This document shows, piece by piece, positions 1 to 9,100 of a DNA stretch of 64,000 nt. The position numbers and the translations under genes are program-made. Position 1 is the stretch's first letter. Every line of letters starts with the position of its first letter. This DNA is from Guyanagaster necrorhizus (lineage: Eukaryota > Basidiomycota > Agaricomycetes > Agaricales > Physalacriaceae): positions 4,233 through 68,232 of the forward strand of contig NW_025064959.1 of the NCBI RefSeq assembly GCF_019112545.1, written 5' to 3'. The notes under the pieces are model-generated. The model was not told the DNA's origin, did no database searches, and saw only the letters and a list, made by a program, of their open reading frames with translations.

Positions 1-503
1 AACCCGAACCTTAACCCGGACCTAACCGTCCGGCAGAAATGTTCGGCCGACTGGCCCGGCGAAAAGCCGGTTAGGTTCTGGGCCCTTCGGGGCCCGGTTA
101 ACTTAGTAGCCGACGGATCGGATAAATTAGTCAGATGGTATGACTAACCGGTTAAATAGAACCCGCAGAGTAAGCAAGTATGAATAATAAATGGTACGAT
201 TCCGTACCTTAATTACTAACCGTATCACGTTTCGTGCTGCGGATTGCGTGATTGCTGATAAAGCCTAGCTGATTGGTCCAACAACCTTTTGGCGTGAGTC
301 ATCTGGCTTATGAAGCAGGTCCCTGAAGAGCTATAAAAGCGAAACAGGGTGAGAGATGGAATCCCCATCCCTCTGTTGGACCCAGCTTCGCTTTACCAAG
401 CAATCACAGCAATCCTCAAGCCTAACCAGCTATGTGAGTGGTCGCTTCATGATTATTGTGTCCCCCCAACGGCTTCGCCGAAGGGAGGACACCATCCTAA
501 CCC
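1..503 (+). repeat. Upstream pLTR/leader copy of the Penelope-like element
   Basis: Non-coding leader that recurs at 3195-3692 with high similarity. It is rich in short hairpins: CCGGAC/GTCCGG at about 17-34, CCGGC/GCCGG near 56-75, GGTACG/CGTACC at 193-208, the ribozyme at 312-389, and a GTGTCC/GGACAC hairpin at 458-492 that ends just before a CCTAACCC tract. The hairpins recur in the second copy with loop changes or compensatory and wobble changes, so they were probably maintained as RNA structure. Confidence 0.8.
312..389 (+). ncRNA. Type I hammerhead ribozyme, pLTR copy 1
   Basis: The core is complete. CTGAAGA is at 323-329. Stem II is GC (330-331) with GC (339-340), closing a 7-nt loop. 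GAAA is at 341-344. Stem III starts CAG (345-347) with CTG (373-375) and continues as GATGG (355-359) with CCATC (365-369). The cleavage triplet is GTT (375-377), so the cut falls after 377. Stem I is GGTCC (318-322) with GGACC (378-382), then a small internal loop, then GAAGC (312-316) with GCTTC (385-389). Both ends lie in stem I, hence type I. Self-cleaving hammerheads of this kind are known from Penelope-like elements. Confidence 0.9.
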
Positions 504-2296
504 TATATACCCAAGGCGCGTCGACGAATACCCGACACAACGAAACCTGGAGGGTCCGGACCGCCGAAGGGCAAAGGGAAGGGTTAGGGAAAGTAGTACT
601 CGCTGGGCGCACCCCGAGTAATTTCAGGTATGACATTGCCACTACTTACCCCGACTGGTTGCTCACAGTACCGTATCCGGTAGCTTTAAATTTTGTACAT
701 TTACATACACCTATTGATATTTTATTGGCGGCTCAGTATCATAACTCAGTACATAAGTCACCGGACGTTACCATCCCTAAAGAAATTGAGATTCAGCTCT
801 CAGTAGGTATGAAATACATGTTTTATACCCCCCGTAATACTGATTTAATTAAATCTGCGTGGGAAGACTTTAAAGAACATCTCCGTTGGAGGCTATACTT
901 TAGCTTTACTAAGAACAACTCAGACGACGATCTCTATGATCCTGACTTCGATATTCCCAAGTCTCGCGATGTACAGGCACCGAGGTCACCACAGTATATT
1001 GAAGCTGGCATCGCTGCGGGAGAGCGCTTCGTGTTTGACACAATCACCAATATCCCAGCGGAATCGGACGGGCCTTTAATGGTGCTCGCCCCAAAACCGA
1101 GCCAGATTCAAAAATTCTTGGATCGTAACAATTATTTGGTTACGAACACAGACAAGAATCTGGGCATAGCTGTATCTACGCGCCAGTGGATTATAGAAAA
1201 GTCGCTCGATATCGTTAATGACAGTACTAATTATACTCCATTACATTTATTAATGATTAATGCGATATGCGATAAACAATGCACGGACATGGAAGAAATT
1301 GCAGGGCTTGCTGAACGCCACCTTCCTAATGGATTCCAATTAGGGAAATATTTCCGGTCGAAGATTACTTCGCCAGGGGCACAATATGTGGTGCCGACAT
1401 TTTACGGTATTCCTAAAATTCATAAGGAGCCTGTTAAAATGCGGCCTATTATACCATGCCACTCCGCCATCCAGAATCCGGCAGCTAAATACGTATCTAA
1501 AATTCTTAAACCGATTGTCGCATCGGCGCCAACCATTTTACATGGATCTAAAGACTTGGCGATAAAATTAAGTCAAATTCAACTCGACCGAACCCGTAAA
1601 ATATTTATAGTTACGGGTGACGTTGTTGCCTTTTATCCGAATATACCTATCCAAAGGTGTCTAGATGTTATTACCCATCTATACGGAGAGTATTACGGTA
1701 CATCAGGCGACGAGGAATCTCTCAGACGAGAACAGATTTTCCTCAAATGTCTATCGGTCGGTAATAAGAATTTGGTTCTACAGTATAATGATTTATTTTT
1801 TGAACAACGGAACGGTCTTGCAATGGGCGTTGCCAATTCTCCCGATCTTGCCAACCTTTATGGTTGGTATTTCGAGAGACAATTAGAATTTACCGCCAAT
1901 GTGCCTTTCTATGGAAGATACATTGATGACTGTCTTGCCATCGTTTACGCTAATGACGAAAGAGAAGCATTAGCGCAGTTAGAAACAGTGGCTTTCGACG
2001 GCTGTAGAATAGAGTGGGAAGCGAGTCCCTCACATCTCGCATTCCTGGACATGACTGTTTATGTCGATGCTAATAACACGATACAACACATGCCTTATCG
2101 GAAAGCTCGCTCCCACCAGGAAAGAATTCCATGGATATCCCATCATCTGCTTGACGTTAAACGCGGTACTTTTATTGGTGAGATGTCCAGGTTAGCTGTG
2201 TTAAGTAGTGAACATGAGCACTACAAAGATGCTATTAAAAGTTTAAATGCTTTATACATCGCACGCGGCTACCCTGCGGATTACGTGTATAAATAG
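356..2296 (+). CDS. Reverse transcriptase of Penelope-like element (ORF1)
   Basis: The 646-codon frame holds a Penelope-type reverse transcriptase. Upstream is a YGIPKIHKEP block followed by MRPIIP. Motif A is TGDVVAFYPNIPI (catalytic Asp). Motif B is NGLAMGVANSPDLANLY. Motif C is YGRYIDDCLA, with the two catalytic Asp. A late FLDMTV block is typical of PLE enzymes. It copies element RNA onto a primer, probably a chromosome 3' end. The ATG at 356 lies inside ribozyme stem III, upstream of the cleavage point, so the true start is probably later; the in-frame ATG at 449 is a candidate. The frame ends with TAG followed at once by ATG of the next ORF in the same frame. No internal stop is present, so this copy may be recent. 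Confidence 0.9.
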   Translation: MESPSLCWTQLRFTKQSQQSSSLTSYVSGRFMIIVSPQRLRRREDTILTLYTQGASTNTRHNETWRVRTAEGQREGLGKVVLAGRTPSNFRYDIATTYPDWLLTVPYPVALNFVHLHTPIDILLAAQYHNSVHKSPDVTIPKEIEIQLSVGMKYMFYTPRNTDLIKSAWEDFKEHLRWRLYFSFTKNNSDDDLYDPDFDIPKSRDVQAPRSPQYIEAGIAAGERFVFDTITNIPAESDGPLMVLAPKPSQIQKFLDRNNYLVTNTDKNLGIAVSTRQWIIEKSLDIVNDSTNYTPLHLLMINAICDKQCTDMEEIAGLAERHLPNGFQLGKYFRSKITSPGAQYVVPTFYGIPKIHKEPVKMRPIIPCHSAIQNPAAKYVSKILKPIVASAPTILHGSKDLAIKLSQIQLDRTRKIFIVTGDVVAFYPNIPIQRCLDVITHLYGEYYGTSGDEESLRREQIFLKCLSVGNKNLVLQYNDLFFEQRNGLAMGVANSPDLANLYGWYFERQLEFTANVPFYGRYIDDCLAIVYANDEREALAQLETVAFDGCRIEWEASPSHLAFLDMTVYVDANNTIQHMPYRKARSHQERIPWISHHLLDVKRGTFIGEMSRLAVLSSEHEHYKDAIKSLNALYIARGYPADYVYK

Positions 2297-2830
2297 ATGA
2301 AAGATAATATTGCTAAACGATGGTCAGATCAATTGGGCGTAGCTGCCCAGCGGGGAGATGACAGCGGCGTTTTAGTACTTAAGTCCACATATAATACCGC
2401 GTGGAACTATTTCAAAGCGAAAGAACTCGGAGATATCATCCTAGGTACCTGGCGCGATCGAATCGAAAGAATCGAGCGCCTCGGCACTGCGCCGAATAAT
2501 ATGTCGGTGATGTATGGAGACATACCACCGTCGGAGGTAGACAACCGTCTTTTGATGGCTGTCGAAACCCCGGCAGGCCCTCGTGGCATGCTGGATATAA
2601 GAACAATAGGTATCCTAAACAGACGAACGATAGTTAGTAAGAAACGTACTAAAAATCTGTTCGACATGACCAGTCTTTGGAAAAAGATGGTGCTCCGTAA
2701 ATACGATGAAGATTCTCTATCCTCGGATCAAAACGTTCCACCTTCTGATTCGTCTGCTGCTGGCGACGATTCTGACAGAAGCAGCGTTGATCCGCAGGTC
2801 TTCATAGATATGGTTATGGGCACATCCTGA
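2297..2830 (+). CDS. C-terminal ORF of the Penelope-like element (ORF2)
   Basis: A 177-codon frame beginning with ATG directly after the TAG of the reverse transcriptase frame and in the same frame. It is basic in the middle (VSKKRTKNLF, KKMVLRKY) with an acidic, Ser-rich tail. I see no GIY-YIG or other nuclease motif. It could be the thumb or C-terminal region of the reverse transcriptase, separated by one nonsense codon, or a separate product made by readthrough or termination-reinitiation. No nucleic-acid-binding fold can be named with confidence. Confidence 0.6.
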   Translation: MKDNIAKRWSDQLGVAAQRGDDSGVLVLKSTYNTAWNYFKAKELGDIILGTWRDRIERIERLGTAPNNMSVMYGDIPPSEVDNRLLMAVETPAGPRGMLDIRTIGILNRRTIVSKKRTKNLFDMTSLWKKMVLRKYDEDSLSSDQNVPPSDSSAAGDDSDRSSVDPQVFIDMVMGTS

Positions 2831-3194
2831 TGCGACTCTGCTAGGTCTTCGGATCGAAACAGCAGACTTGTGGACAGTGCGGTTTATCCCGGTTATAGAT
2901 GCAGGACGGTCGCAAGTAGTTGGACTGTTATAAAAATCCGCCGGGGGTAACAGTTAAATCAAGTCGGGTACGTTCCCACTTATAACCATAATGTACATTC
3001 TTCCGCTATATAAATCAATGACACCCTTTATTAGGAACTTACTGATTTCCAAAGCTCGGAAATTAATGGCAGGCAGTCTGCCAGCGGACTAACCCTAACC
3101 CTAAGTAAGTTCTGTCAACTTAATCGTTGACGCAGTCACGCATTAATGAATTATACTAATTAATGCTTACTCAGCCCCAAACCCTAACCGGATT
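2831..3194 (+). other. 3' non-coding region of the element with telomere-like tracts
   Basis: No ORF. It contains CTAACCCTAACCCTAAG at 3089-3105 and a CCAAACCCTAACC tract near 3176-3188, both reading as CCCTAA on the plus strand. An inverted repeat GCATTAAT/ATTAATGC lies at 3140-3166. The region joins directly to the next leader copy at 3195. Confidence 0.65.
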
Positions 3195-3692
3195 AACCCG
3201 AACCTTAACTCGGACCTAACGGTCTGATGTTCTAGACTCGGCCACCAGACTGGCGAAAAGCTGGCTAGGTTCTCAGCCTTCGGGCCCAGTTAACTTAGTA
3301 GCCGACGGCAAAACGGTAAAATTAGTCAGATGGTATGACTAACTGGTTAAATAGAAGCCGCTGAGTAAGTAAGTATGAATAATAAATGGTACGATGTCGT
3401 ACCTTAATTACTAACCGCTCACCTCATCCGTGCTGCGGATTGTGTGATTGCTGATAAAGCGAAAATGATTGGTCCGCCAAAACCTCTCATTTGCGTCACT
3501 CGCTTATGAATCAGGTCCCTGAAGAGCTATAAAAGCGAAACAGGGTGAGAGATGGTGACCCCATCCCTCTGTTGGACCTTGATTCACTATATCAGCACTC
3601 AAACAAACCTCAAACACTTTTGAGGTGAGTTCTTTTACTCATATTGTGTCCCCCCAACGGCTTCGCCGAAGGGAGGACACCATCCTAACCCA
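3195..3692 (+). mobile_element. Second pLTR copy, ending at a CCTAACCC tract
   Basis: Aligns with 1-503 from AACCCGAACC onward, including the GGTACG/CGTACC hairpin (3388-3403), the ribozyme and the GTGTCC/GGACAC hairpin (3646-3680). Similarity stops just after CATCCTAACCC, where a CpG-poor sequence begins. The stop point coincides with the telomere-like tract, as expected if this is the real 3' end of an element once joined to telomeric repeats. Confidence 0.8.
3508..3585 (+). ncRNA. Type I hammerhead ribozyme, pLTR copy 2
   Basis: Core intact: CTGAAGA 3519-3525, stem II GC/GC (3526-3527 with 3535-3536), GAAA 3537-3540, stem III CAG 3541-3543 with CTG 3569-3571, cleavage after GTT at 3573, stem I GGTCC 3514-3518 with GGACC 3574-3578. 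The distal stem I helix reads GAATC (3508-3512) with GATTC (3581-3585), against GAAGC/GCTTC in copy 1. One pair changed on both sides, which is covariation supporting the fold. Confidence 0.9.
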
Positions 3693-5806
3693 ATTCACTT
3701 CATGCATGGCCAGAAGAGTGATGAGGACACAAGATGTTGATGCATGTCATCTGGCCATGAACATACTGGCAGGAAGATCATCACATGATCCTTCTATGCA
3801 TGTGAAAGAGAGACAGGACAGATGAGCTAGGATCATATGCAGAGAGAGGACTCTGGTGGATTCCAAGCAGTGTGATTGCATGGCCAATGCAGAATGGAGA
3901 TGGTATAAGAATACCATGATGCAAGAGTGTCATCCAAGTGCCCAGTGAGGCAGGTTGGAATTTGTTGGGCATTAGAAAGACGCTGAATGAGTTCTGTTCT
4001 GAAGATAGTCACATGAAGCAGTGACAATTGGTGGAACTGAAGCCAACAGGCCAGGTCATAGGATGCATGAGGAAAGCCAAGAGTTGACCTGAGGAGCCAA
4101 TGCTGAAGACAGAAAGGCTAGCTCAACAGATAGAAATGCGAGAAAAATCATATGACTATGGGCCCAATCTGCCACCAGAGGATCAGATATATGATGAACA
4201 ATATCTGGAGCATGCCAGAATATTTCTGAATCAAGTACTACAGCAATATGTGTCTGACATGCTGCAGAAGGTTGGACAGGCAAAATGTGGATGGGAGCAT
4301 TCTCCTCTGACACAGAATGAACAGTGGATGGTTGACATCCATATCATGAAAGAAAATGATCTTAGAGGAGTGTTGACACATGCATGAATGCATGAAGGAA
4401 CAGAGAGCCAGTGGGATTCACTGTTTGACAACATCTTCCAGACTCCAAATGAACTCAACACAAGGAAATGATGGTCTGCATGAAGTAACTGGAGAAAGAT
4501 GAAATCAATAAAGATGTGGGAAGGATTTATGCATGATATGTCTTCTTCATGACAAGTGGAAGATATGCAAAGAGCACTGAAGAGGGCATTTGATGAATTC
4601 CTGTGGTGTGTTTGGTCTGATAGTACACAGATGTGTGTTTATGAGAAGTCAGGAGGGGAACTGATTAAACTGAAATGAGTTCAAAAAGAGGATCTACCAT
4701 GTTCAGTGGTCTGCCTCATCTGGAATCCATGGATAGAGAACTGGAGATTTTATATTAGGAGTGGTCACATGCCAGCATTGTGGAATGTCAAGGAATGGGG
4801 GGAGAGAGAGGATAAAGAGGAAATCATGGCGATAATTGAGAGGGAAGAAAGAGAGAAGCAAAAAGAGATAGACATGCAGGAAAGAGAATATTGCATTCTC
4901 CAAGAGCATAGAGAAGAAGAGGAATTGTCAGAGGATGAAGTGGAGCTGGACATCAGAAGGCAAAAACAGATGAAAGAGAGCCAATCACTATGGAAGGAAA
5001 CAGAGGGATGCTACTGGAGGAGCCCATTGTGTCTCCCAGTTGGCATTGAAGTTGACAAAGGGAGAAGGGGAGCAAAAAAGATGTTGGAATACAATGTCAA
5101 TGAAACAATTATTCACATATTCTGACCATTTCAAAGTATATTGACAAAAGACATGATATCAAATTGAACAAATTATTATAGTGCTATTTTCACTCTGACA
5201 GATGAAAAGCAGTCTGCAAAGAAAATCGGTCATGTACCATGGACTGCACACACTCCATACACAGATTCTAAAACACCAGAATGGACATATTTCAAGAATC
5301 AGTAATGTACCACAGACTGTACCACAGTAGCTATGCAGATTCTAAATGGCAAGAATGGTGATAATTGGAGAATCAGTAATGTACTCCAGACTGGATACAA
5401 GCCCTACACAGTTTCTAAATGGCAAGAATGTGCACATTTCGAGATTCGGTCATGTACCATGGACTGGATACAAGCCCTACATAGATTCTAAATGGCAAGA
5501 ATGGGCATATTTTGAGAATTGGTCATGTACCACAGACTGTACACGCTACCTATGCCATTTCTAAAACACAAAAATGTGCATATTTTGAGATTCAGTAATG
5601 TACTGTGGACTGTACATGCTACCTACATGGAATCTAAATGACAAGAATGTGTATATTTCAAGATTTGGTCATGTACTATGAAACAAATGTGCTCTCTATG
5701 CCCATGTCATGTGCAAATGGCCATAGACTTGATGTACCATGAAACAGACATGCCCCCTACCAAAGTGCACAGACCATGCACAAGAGGGACTGCTGTGAGT
5801 CCGTGG
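3693..5806. repeat. CpG-depleted repeat relic
   Basis: Across about 2.1 kb only a handful of CG dinucleotides are visible (for example near 4829, 5226, 5440-5447, 5554), in contrast to flanking DNA. Open frames here are low-complexity (Glu/Lys-rich at 4706-5125) without recognisable domains. Best read as old transposon sequence eroded by methylation-driven C-to-T change. The terminal part is a 73-bp tandem repeat. Confidence 0.6.
5218..5740. repeat. 73-bp tandem repeat (about 6-7 units)
   Basis: The phrase ATGTAC(C/T) followed by a GACTG-like box recurs with its A at 5232, 5305, 5379, 5452, 5525, 5598 and 5671, that is, spacings of 73, 74, 73, 73, 73 and 73. Between them recur GATTCTAAATGGCAAGAATG-like and CATATTTTGAGATT-like boxes. 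Units differ by scattered substitutions. The array fades into diverged copies near 5740. No coding role is visible. Confidence 0.85.
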
Positions 5807-5825
5807 TACCGGCCTGTACATGGTC

Positions 5826-5892
5826 CATCCACAGAGTGAGGCATCTGTCACATTTTGCGGTCCCACCACTGCTGTTCTCTGTACCACCATTG
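5826..5892 (+). repeat. Dispersed repeat, also at about 15,030-15,105
   Basis: A GAGGCATCTGTCACATTTTG box, then TCCCACCACTGCT and CTGTACCACC, corresponds to GAAGCATCTGTTGCATTTCA, TTCCACCACTGCT and TGTGTACCACTG at about 15,030-15,095. The 15 kb copy has lost the CG of TTGCGGTCCC (it reads TTCATGGTTCC), fitting CpG decay. Confidence 0.55.
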
Positions 5893-5897
5893 GTTTA

Positions 5898-5914
5898 AAC
5901 CCTAACTTAGGGTT
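5898..5914. repeat. Head-to-head telomere-type palindrome
   Basis: The sequence reads AACCCTAA, C, TTAGGGTT: a perfect 8-bp inverted repeat with a one-base spacer, built from CCCTAA and TTAGGG units pointing at each other. It lies at the border between the CpG-poor block and the Argonaute island. Confidence 0.6.
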
Positions 5915-6186
5915 GCTTCTGAGGTTCTTCCGAGCAATTCATGTACCGCCTACCTATAAGACAACATTTCGGCGAGATGCGTAAACGTCAGACAAAAAAA
6001 TCAAAAATTCATGTTGTTTGACACACGAAGCAATACAAATATTAGAGCCTTGGATACTTCAGCAAATGTAAAGACGACAGAAGTAGGTAGTAGTATTACA
6101 CGACGTAACATTCGAGACGACGACGATGGCGATGGAGAGAGTAATTACTACAAAAAAAACATCTTCAGCTTCTCTAATACCCAATT

Positions 6187-9100
6187 TCAAATTACATCAC
6201 TCACCATGAAATACATCCGCTTCGACTGAATATCATGCACTGGTTGATACTGTCCGCGATGTTTATCAAGCGTCTCCTCTCGCGTCTGCGAACCCCCAGT
6301 CACGACCGACGATGGTGCAGCTTGAGGGTCGTAGTGCGTCTTGGCACGGCTACAAACAATATGCGCATCTACCAAATGCTTATATATAAACAAAGCGACT
6401 AAGAGGAACCAGAGAAAGAGACGTACAATACACAGGCGTGGGAATAGACACAGAGCGCGTTGATCTGGCATAGGTGAAACAGAGAGTATATGCGAGCAAT
6501 TGAAGCGCATCCGGGCTGTAAAGGGTGTCAGCCCGTTGTAGATTGCATTAAAACGCAAGACGTACGTAAACCCAAATTCCTGTCAGAAAAAAAAATGACG
6601 ATCAGTATCAGCCTAAGTCAGGACGGGCGAGCAACTCACATCATAAACCACCTAGATATAGCAAGGCAGTTAGACAAGCAACAAATATAATTGAGAAGCT
6701 GACATACGTTGTAATGAGAACTCTTGCTAGTTCCAAGGAGTCCCCCATGGCTTTGCAAGTAGAAATCAAACTCGACGGGGTTCGTGATTTCTTGATCGAT
6801 AACAGTACCCGGAGGGAGGTTCCCACTTTTGTCTCTGTCATTAGGGTTCTTCGGGAAGAACCTAAGAGAGAGAAAAAAGCATTAGCAATTGATTCTAAAT
6901 CATCGGAAGAAAAACAAACGAACCTCATATGGTGACGCTTCCCGACGATGATGAACGTGATTTTCGGAGGAGGATTCATTTTCGCCTCGACGCACGCAGC
7001 TAGAATAGTCAGAATGGGCACAATGAAGGTGATAAAGTCGGTACCTTGAAGCAGAGGAAGCTCTGTGGAAGGACGTCAGCAAGGACACATTAACATGGAT
7101 GCAGATACTACAACAACTTACCCAAGTCCAGAACGCGCTTGAATTCACCTTCGGATACACCGTCTACAGGAACAGATCAGCATGATCAAGAAAAACAACC
7201 ACTCAATGTCCTACCCCGGAAGAATATAAGTCGCTTTGGCAGTGTTGAGACCTTCTCCATGCTAGTTCTATAACTCATATAGGCTAAGAGCAGATCCTGT
7301 CGTACAATAAGTCATATATAAATAGTGAACATACACATTTAATCAAACCTTCGCCATCGTGCGCAAATCACCAATCATCTCCTGCCTGCCTAGCTGAAGC
7401 GTGGTCTTGGCTATGTATCGCGCACCGTTAGAATCTATGCTTGCCACTACCGCGGCATACGACGGCGTTTGACTGCCCGGAGCAGGATGCATGACATCCG
7501 CACCTGTACACTCCATCAGCTACGCTACGATGCATTGTAATTGACTTACCCATGACAATCGTTGGCTGTCGGGGATCGGAAAGTGTAGCTGCCGCCGGGA
7601 TGACATTGACACCACCCAGCTTCGCATTAATCCTACAGAAAGTTCAGTCGTTCAATCTCCCCATCCAAGGAGTGAGGAGATTGTAAAACATACTTCAGTG
7701 CAACGTTTGACCAATACTGATCTCTAGCGTTTTGACATTTACCAACCCGAAGGCATTGGTTCGCGACACCCCTCTGTAAAAGAAAGTCAGTAAACAAAAT
7801 AACAAACAACAAAAGTCGCCATCCACAGACCCTAACATCACCACAGCTTAAGATGGCCCTCGTCAATAATTATTCTGGATCTGGAAGCGATAACTGTATT
7901 TACTGTTTAACTGCCGTGTACAAGTCCGTGATACTCCCATCAGGGAGGATACACACAATAAAGGTTGGTGTCGTTTTGCGCTCATTTCGACATTGCGTAA
8001 CCGCGTCCAGGATAGACTATCAGAAGGCATTAGCGTTACGTCACAAGTCCAAATCGCTGTCTACAGACCATATCAATGTTACTCTGGGGGTTCTTGTAGA
8101 CAAAGAGTGGTTGTTTATCTTGCACCAGCATGCCTGGAAGGATAGTCAGGACCTGAAGCCTTTCCGAAAGCGAAAAGTATGGCTCACCAACAGCTTCGCA
8201 TTTACGAACAAGCTCGGTTATTGTTCTTTTCGCATCGTCTGGACTGAAGCGATTCTGTGGAACGAATATCACGACCATCCAAGACCCGAAAGGCATCGGC
8301 CTGAAAAATTTTTTGTCCACCCTAGGAAATGTCAGACCATGCAAAATTTTTGGTGAGGAATCGGTACTTACAGGTTCCAAGATCCATCCTTTGGTCGCTG
8401 ATAAGTGATGATTTAGCGAGAAGGTTTACGTATTCCAAACAAGTCAAATACTCACAACCAACTGTTGCTTAGATCCTTGTCCGTATTTGAGCTCCGGCAC
8501 GTTGAGAATCCGTGCTGGAATATCCATAGGTAAGGAAGCACTCTTGATGTCTAGTCCAAAGTCGCGGACGTATCGGGATTGTCCATACGCAAGAACCTGA
8601 GGGAACGTGAGTAAATAACATTAGTAGAACAAAAAATGAACCTGAATCCCAGTCTGGATTGCCCTCAATCGGTCATCGGGTTTCTTGGTCGCAAACTCAA
8701 CCATGGCTCGTGTAGCATCCGGAGATAGTTCAGCACGAGAAATCTGACCGGGTAAAATGTAACATCGCTCTAGAGGTATCACGGCACCTTTCGCGGTCTA
8801 GCAGACGGTCAACATGTTTCCTGCGCTACGAGAATATAGATCATACCTGGATGCAAATAATATTAGCATACCGTAGAGGCCGATTGGCCTGAGCGTAGTA
8901 TTGCGCCACGTTGGTCTGTGCGCCACCAGCCGGAGTGAAAACAGTCGAAATAGCGTCTCGCTCAGACAGTTTGTGGATGGAATATTTTTTCCTGACACCT
9001 GCGGCGGATTCTGCCTCGACCTTGAGGCCAAAAAGAAATGTGTGCAGACGATGTCTCTGCGTCGGAGGTAATGCCTGAGGTCCAGATGTTCGTAAATACC

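Larger units (their letters stand above)
1..3194 (+). mobile_element. Penelope-like retroelement (endonuclease-deficient, Coprina/Athena type), one full unit
   Basis: One repeat unit of a retroelement: non-coding leader with hammerhead ribozyme, reverse transcriptase ORF, second in-frame ORF, and a 3' region with CCCTAA tracts. The leader restarts at 3195, so the layout is pLTR-ORFs-pLTR, as in Penelope-like elements. No GIY-YIG endonuclease is visible in the downstream ORF. Established knowledge: endonuclease-less PLEs (Athena in rotifers, Coprina in basidiomycetes) attach to telomeres and carry telomeric repeats; PLEs are also known to carry hammerhead motifs. The unit may be part of a tandem array continuing left of base 1. 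Assignment to Coprina is by motif and context, not by alignment. Confidence 0.88.

Noticed and set aside
349..621. Alternative 90-codon frame starting inside the ribozyme
   Set aside because: Overlaps the reverse transcriptase in another frame and has no recognisable content.
2297..2830. GIY-YIG endonuclease of canonical Penelope elements
   Set aside because: No GIY or YIG motif nor conserved catalytic spacing is visible, which fits the endonuclease-less class.
4706..5125. 139-codon Glu/Lys-rich frame in the CpG-poor block
   Set aside because: Composition-driven (purine-rich GAG/GAA runs), no domain, no start context, inside eroded repeat DNA.
5218..5740. CRISPR-like regular repeats
   Set aside because: The whole 73-bp unit is repeated, without constant repeats and unique spacers; eukaryotic genome.
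6843..6850. TTAGGGTT read as an interstitial telomere repeat
   Set aside because: It lies in the coding sequence of an Argonaute exon (encoding KNPN on the minus strand), so it is explained by the protein.
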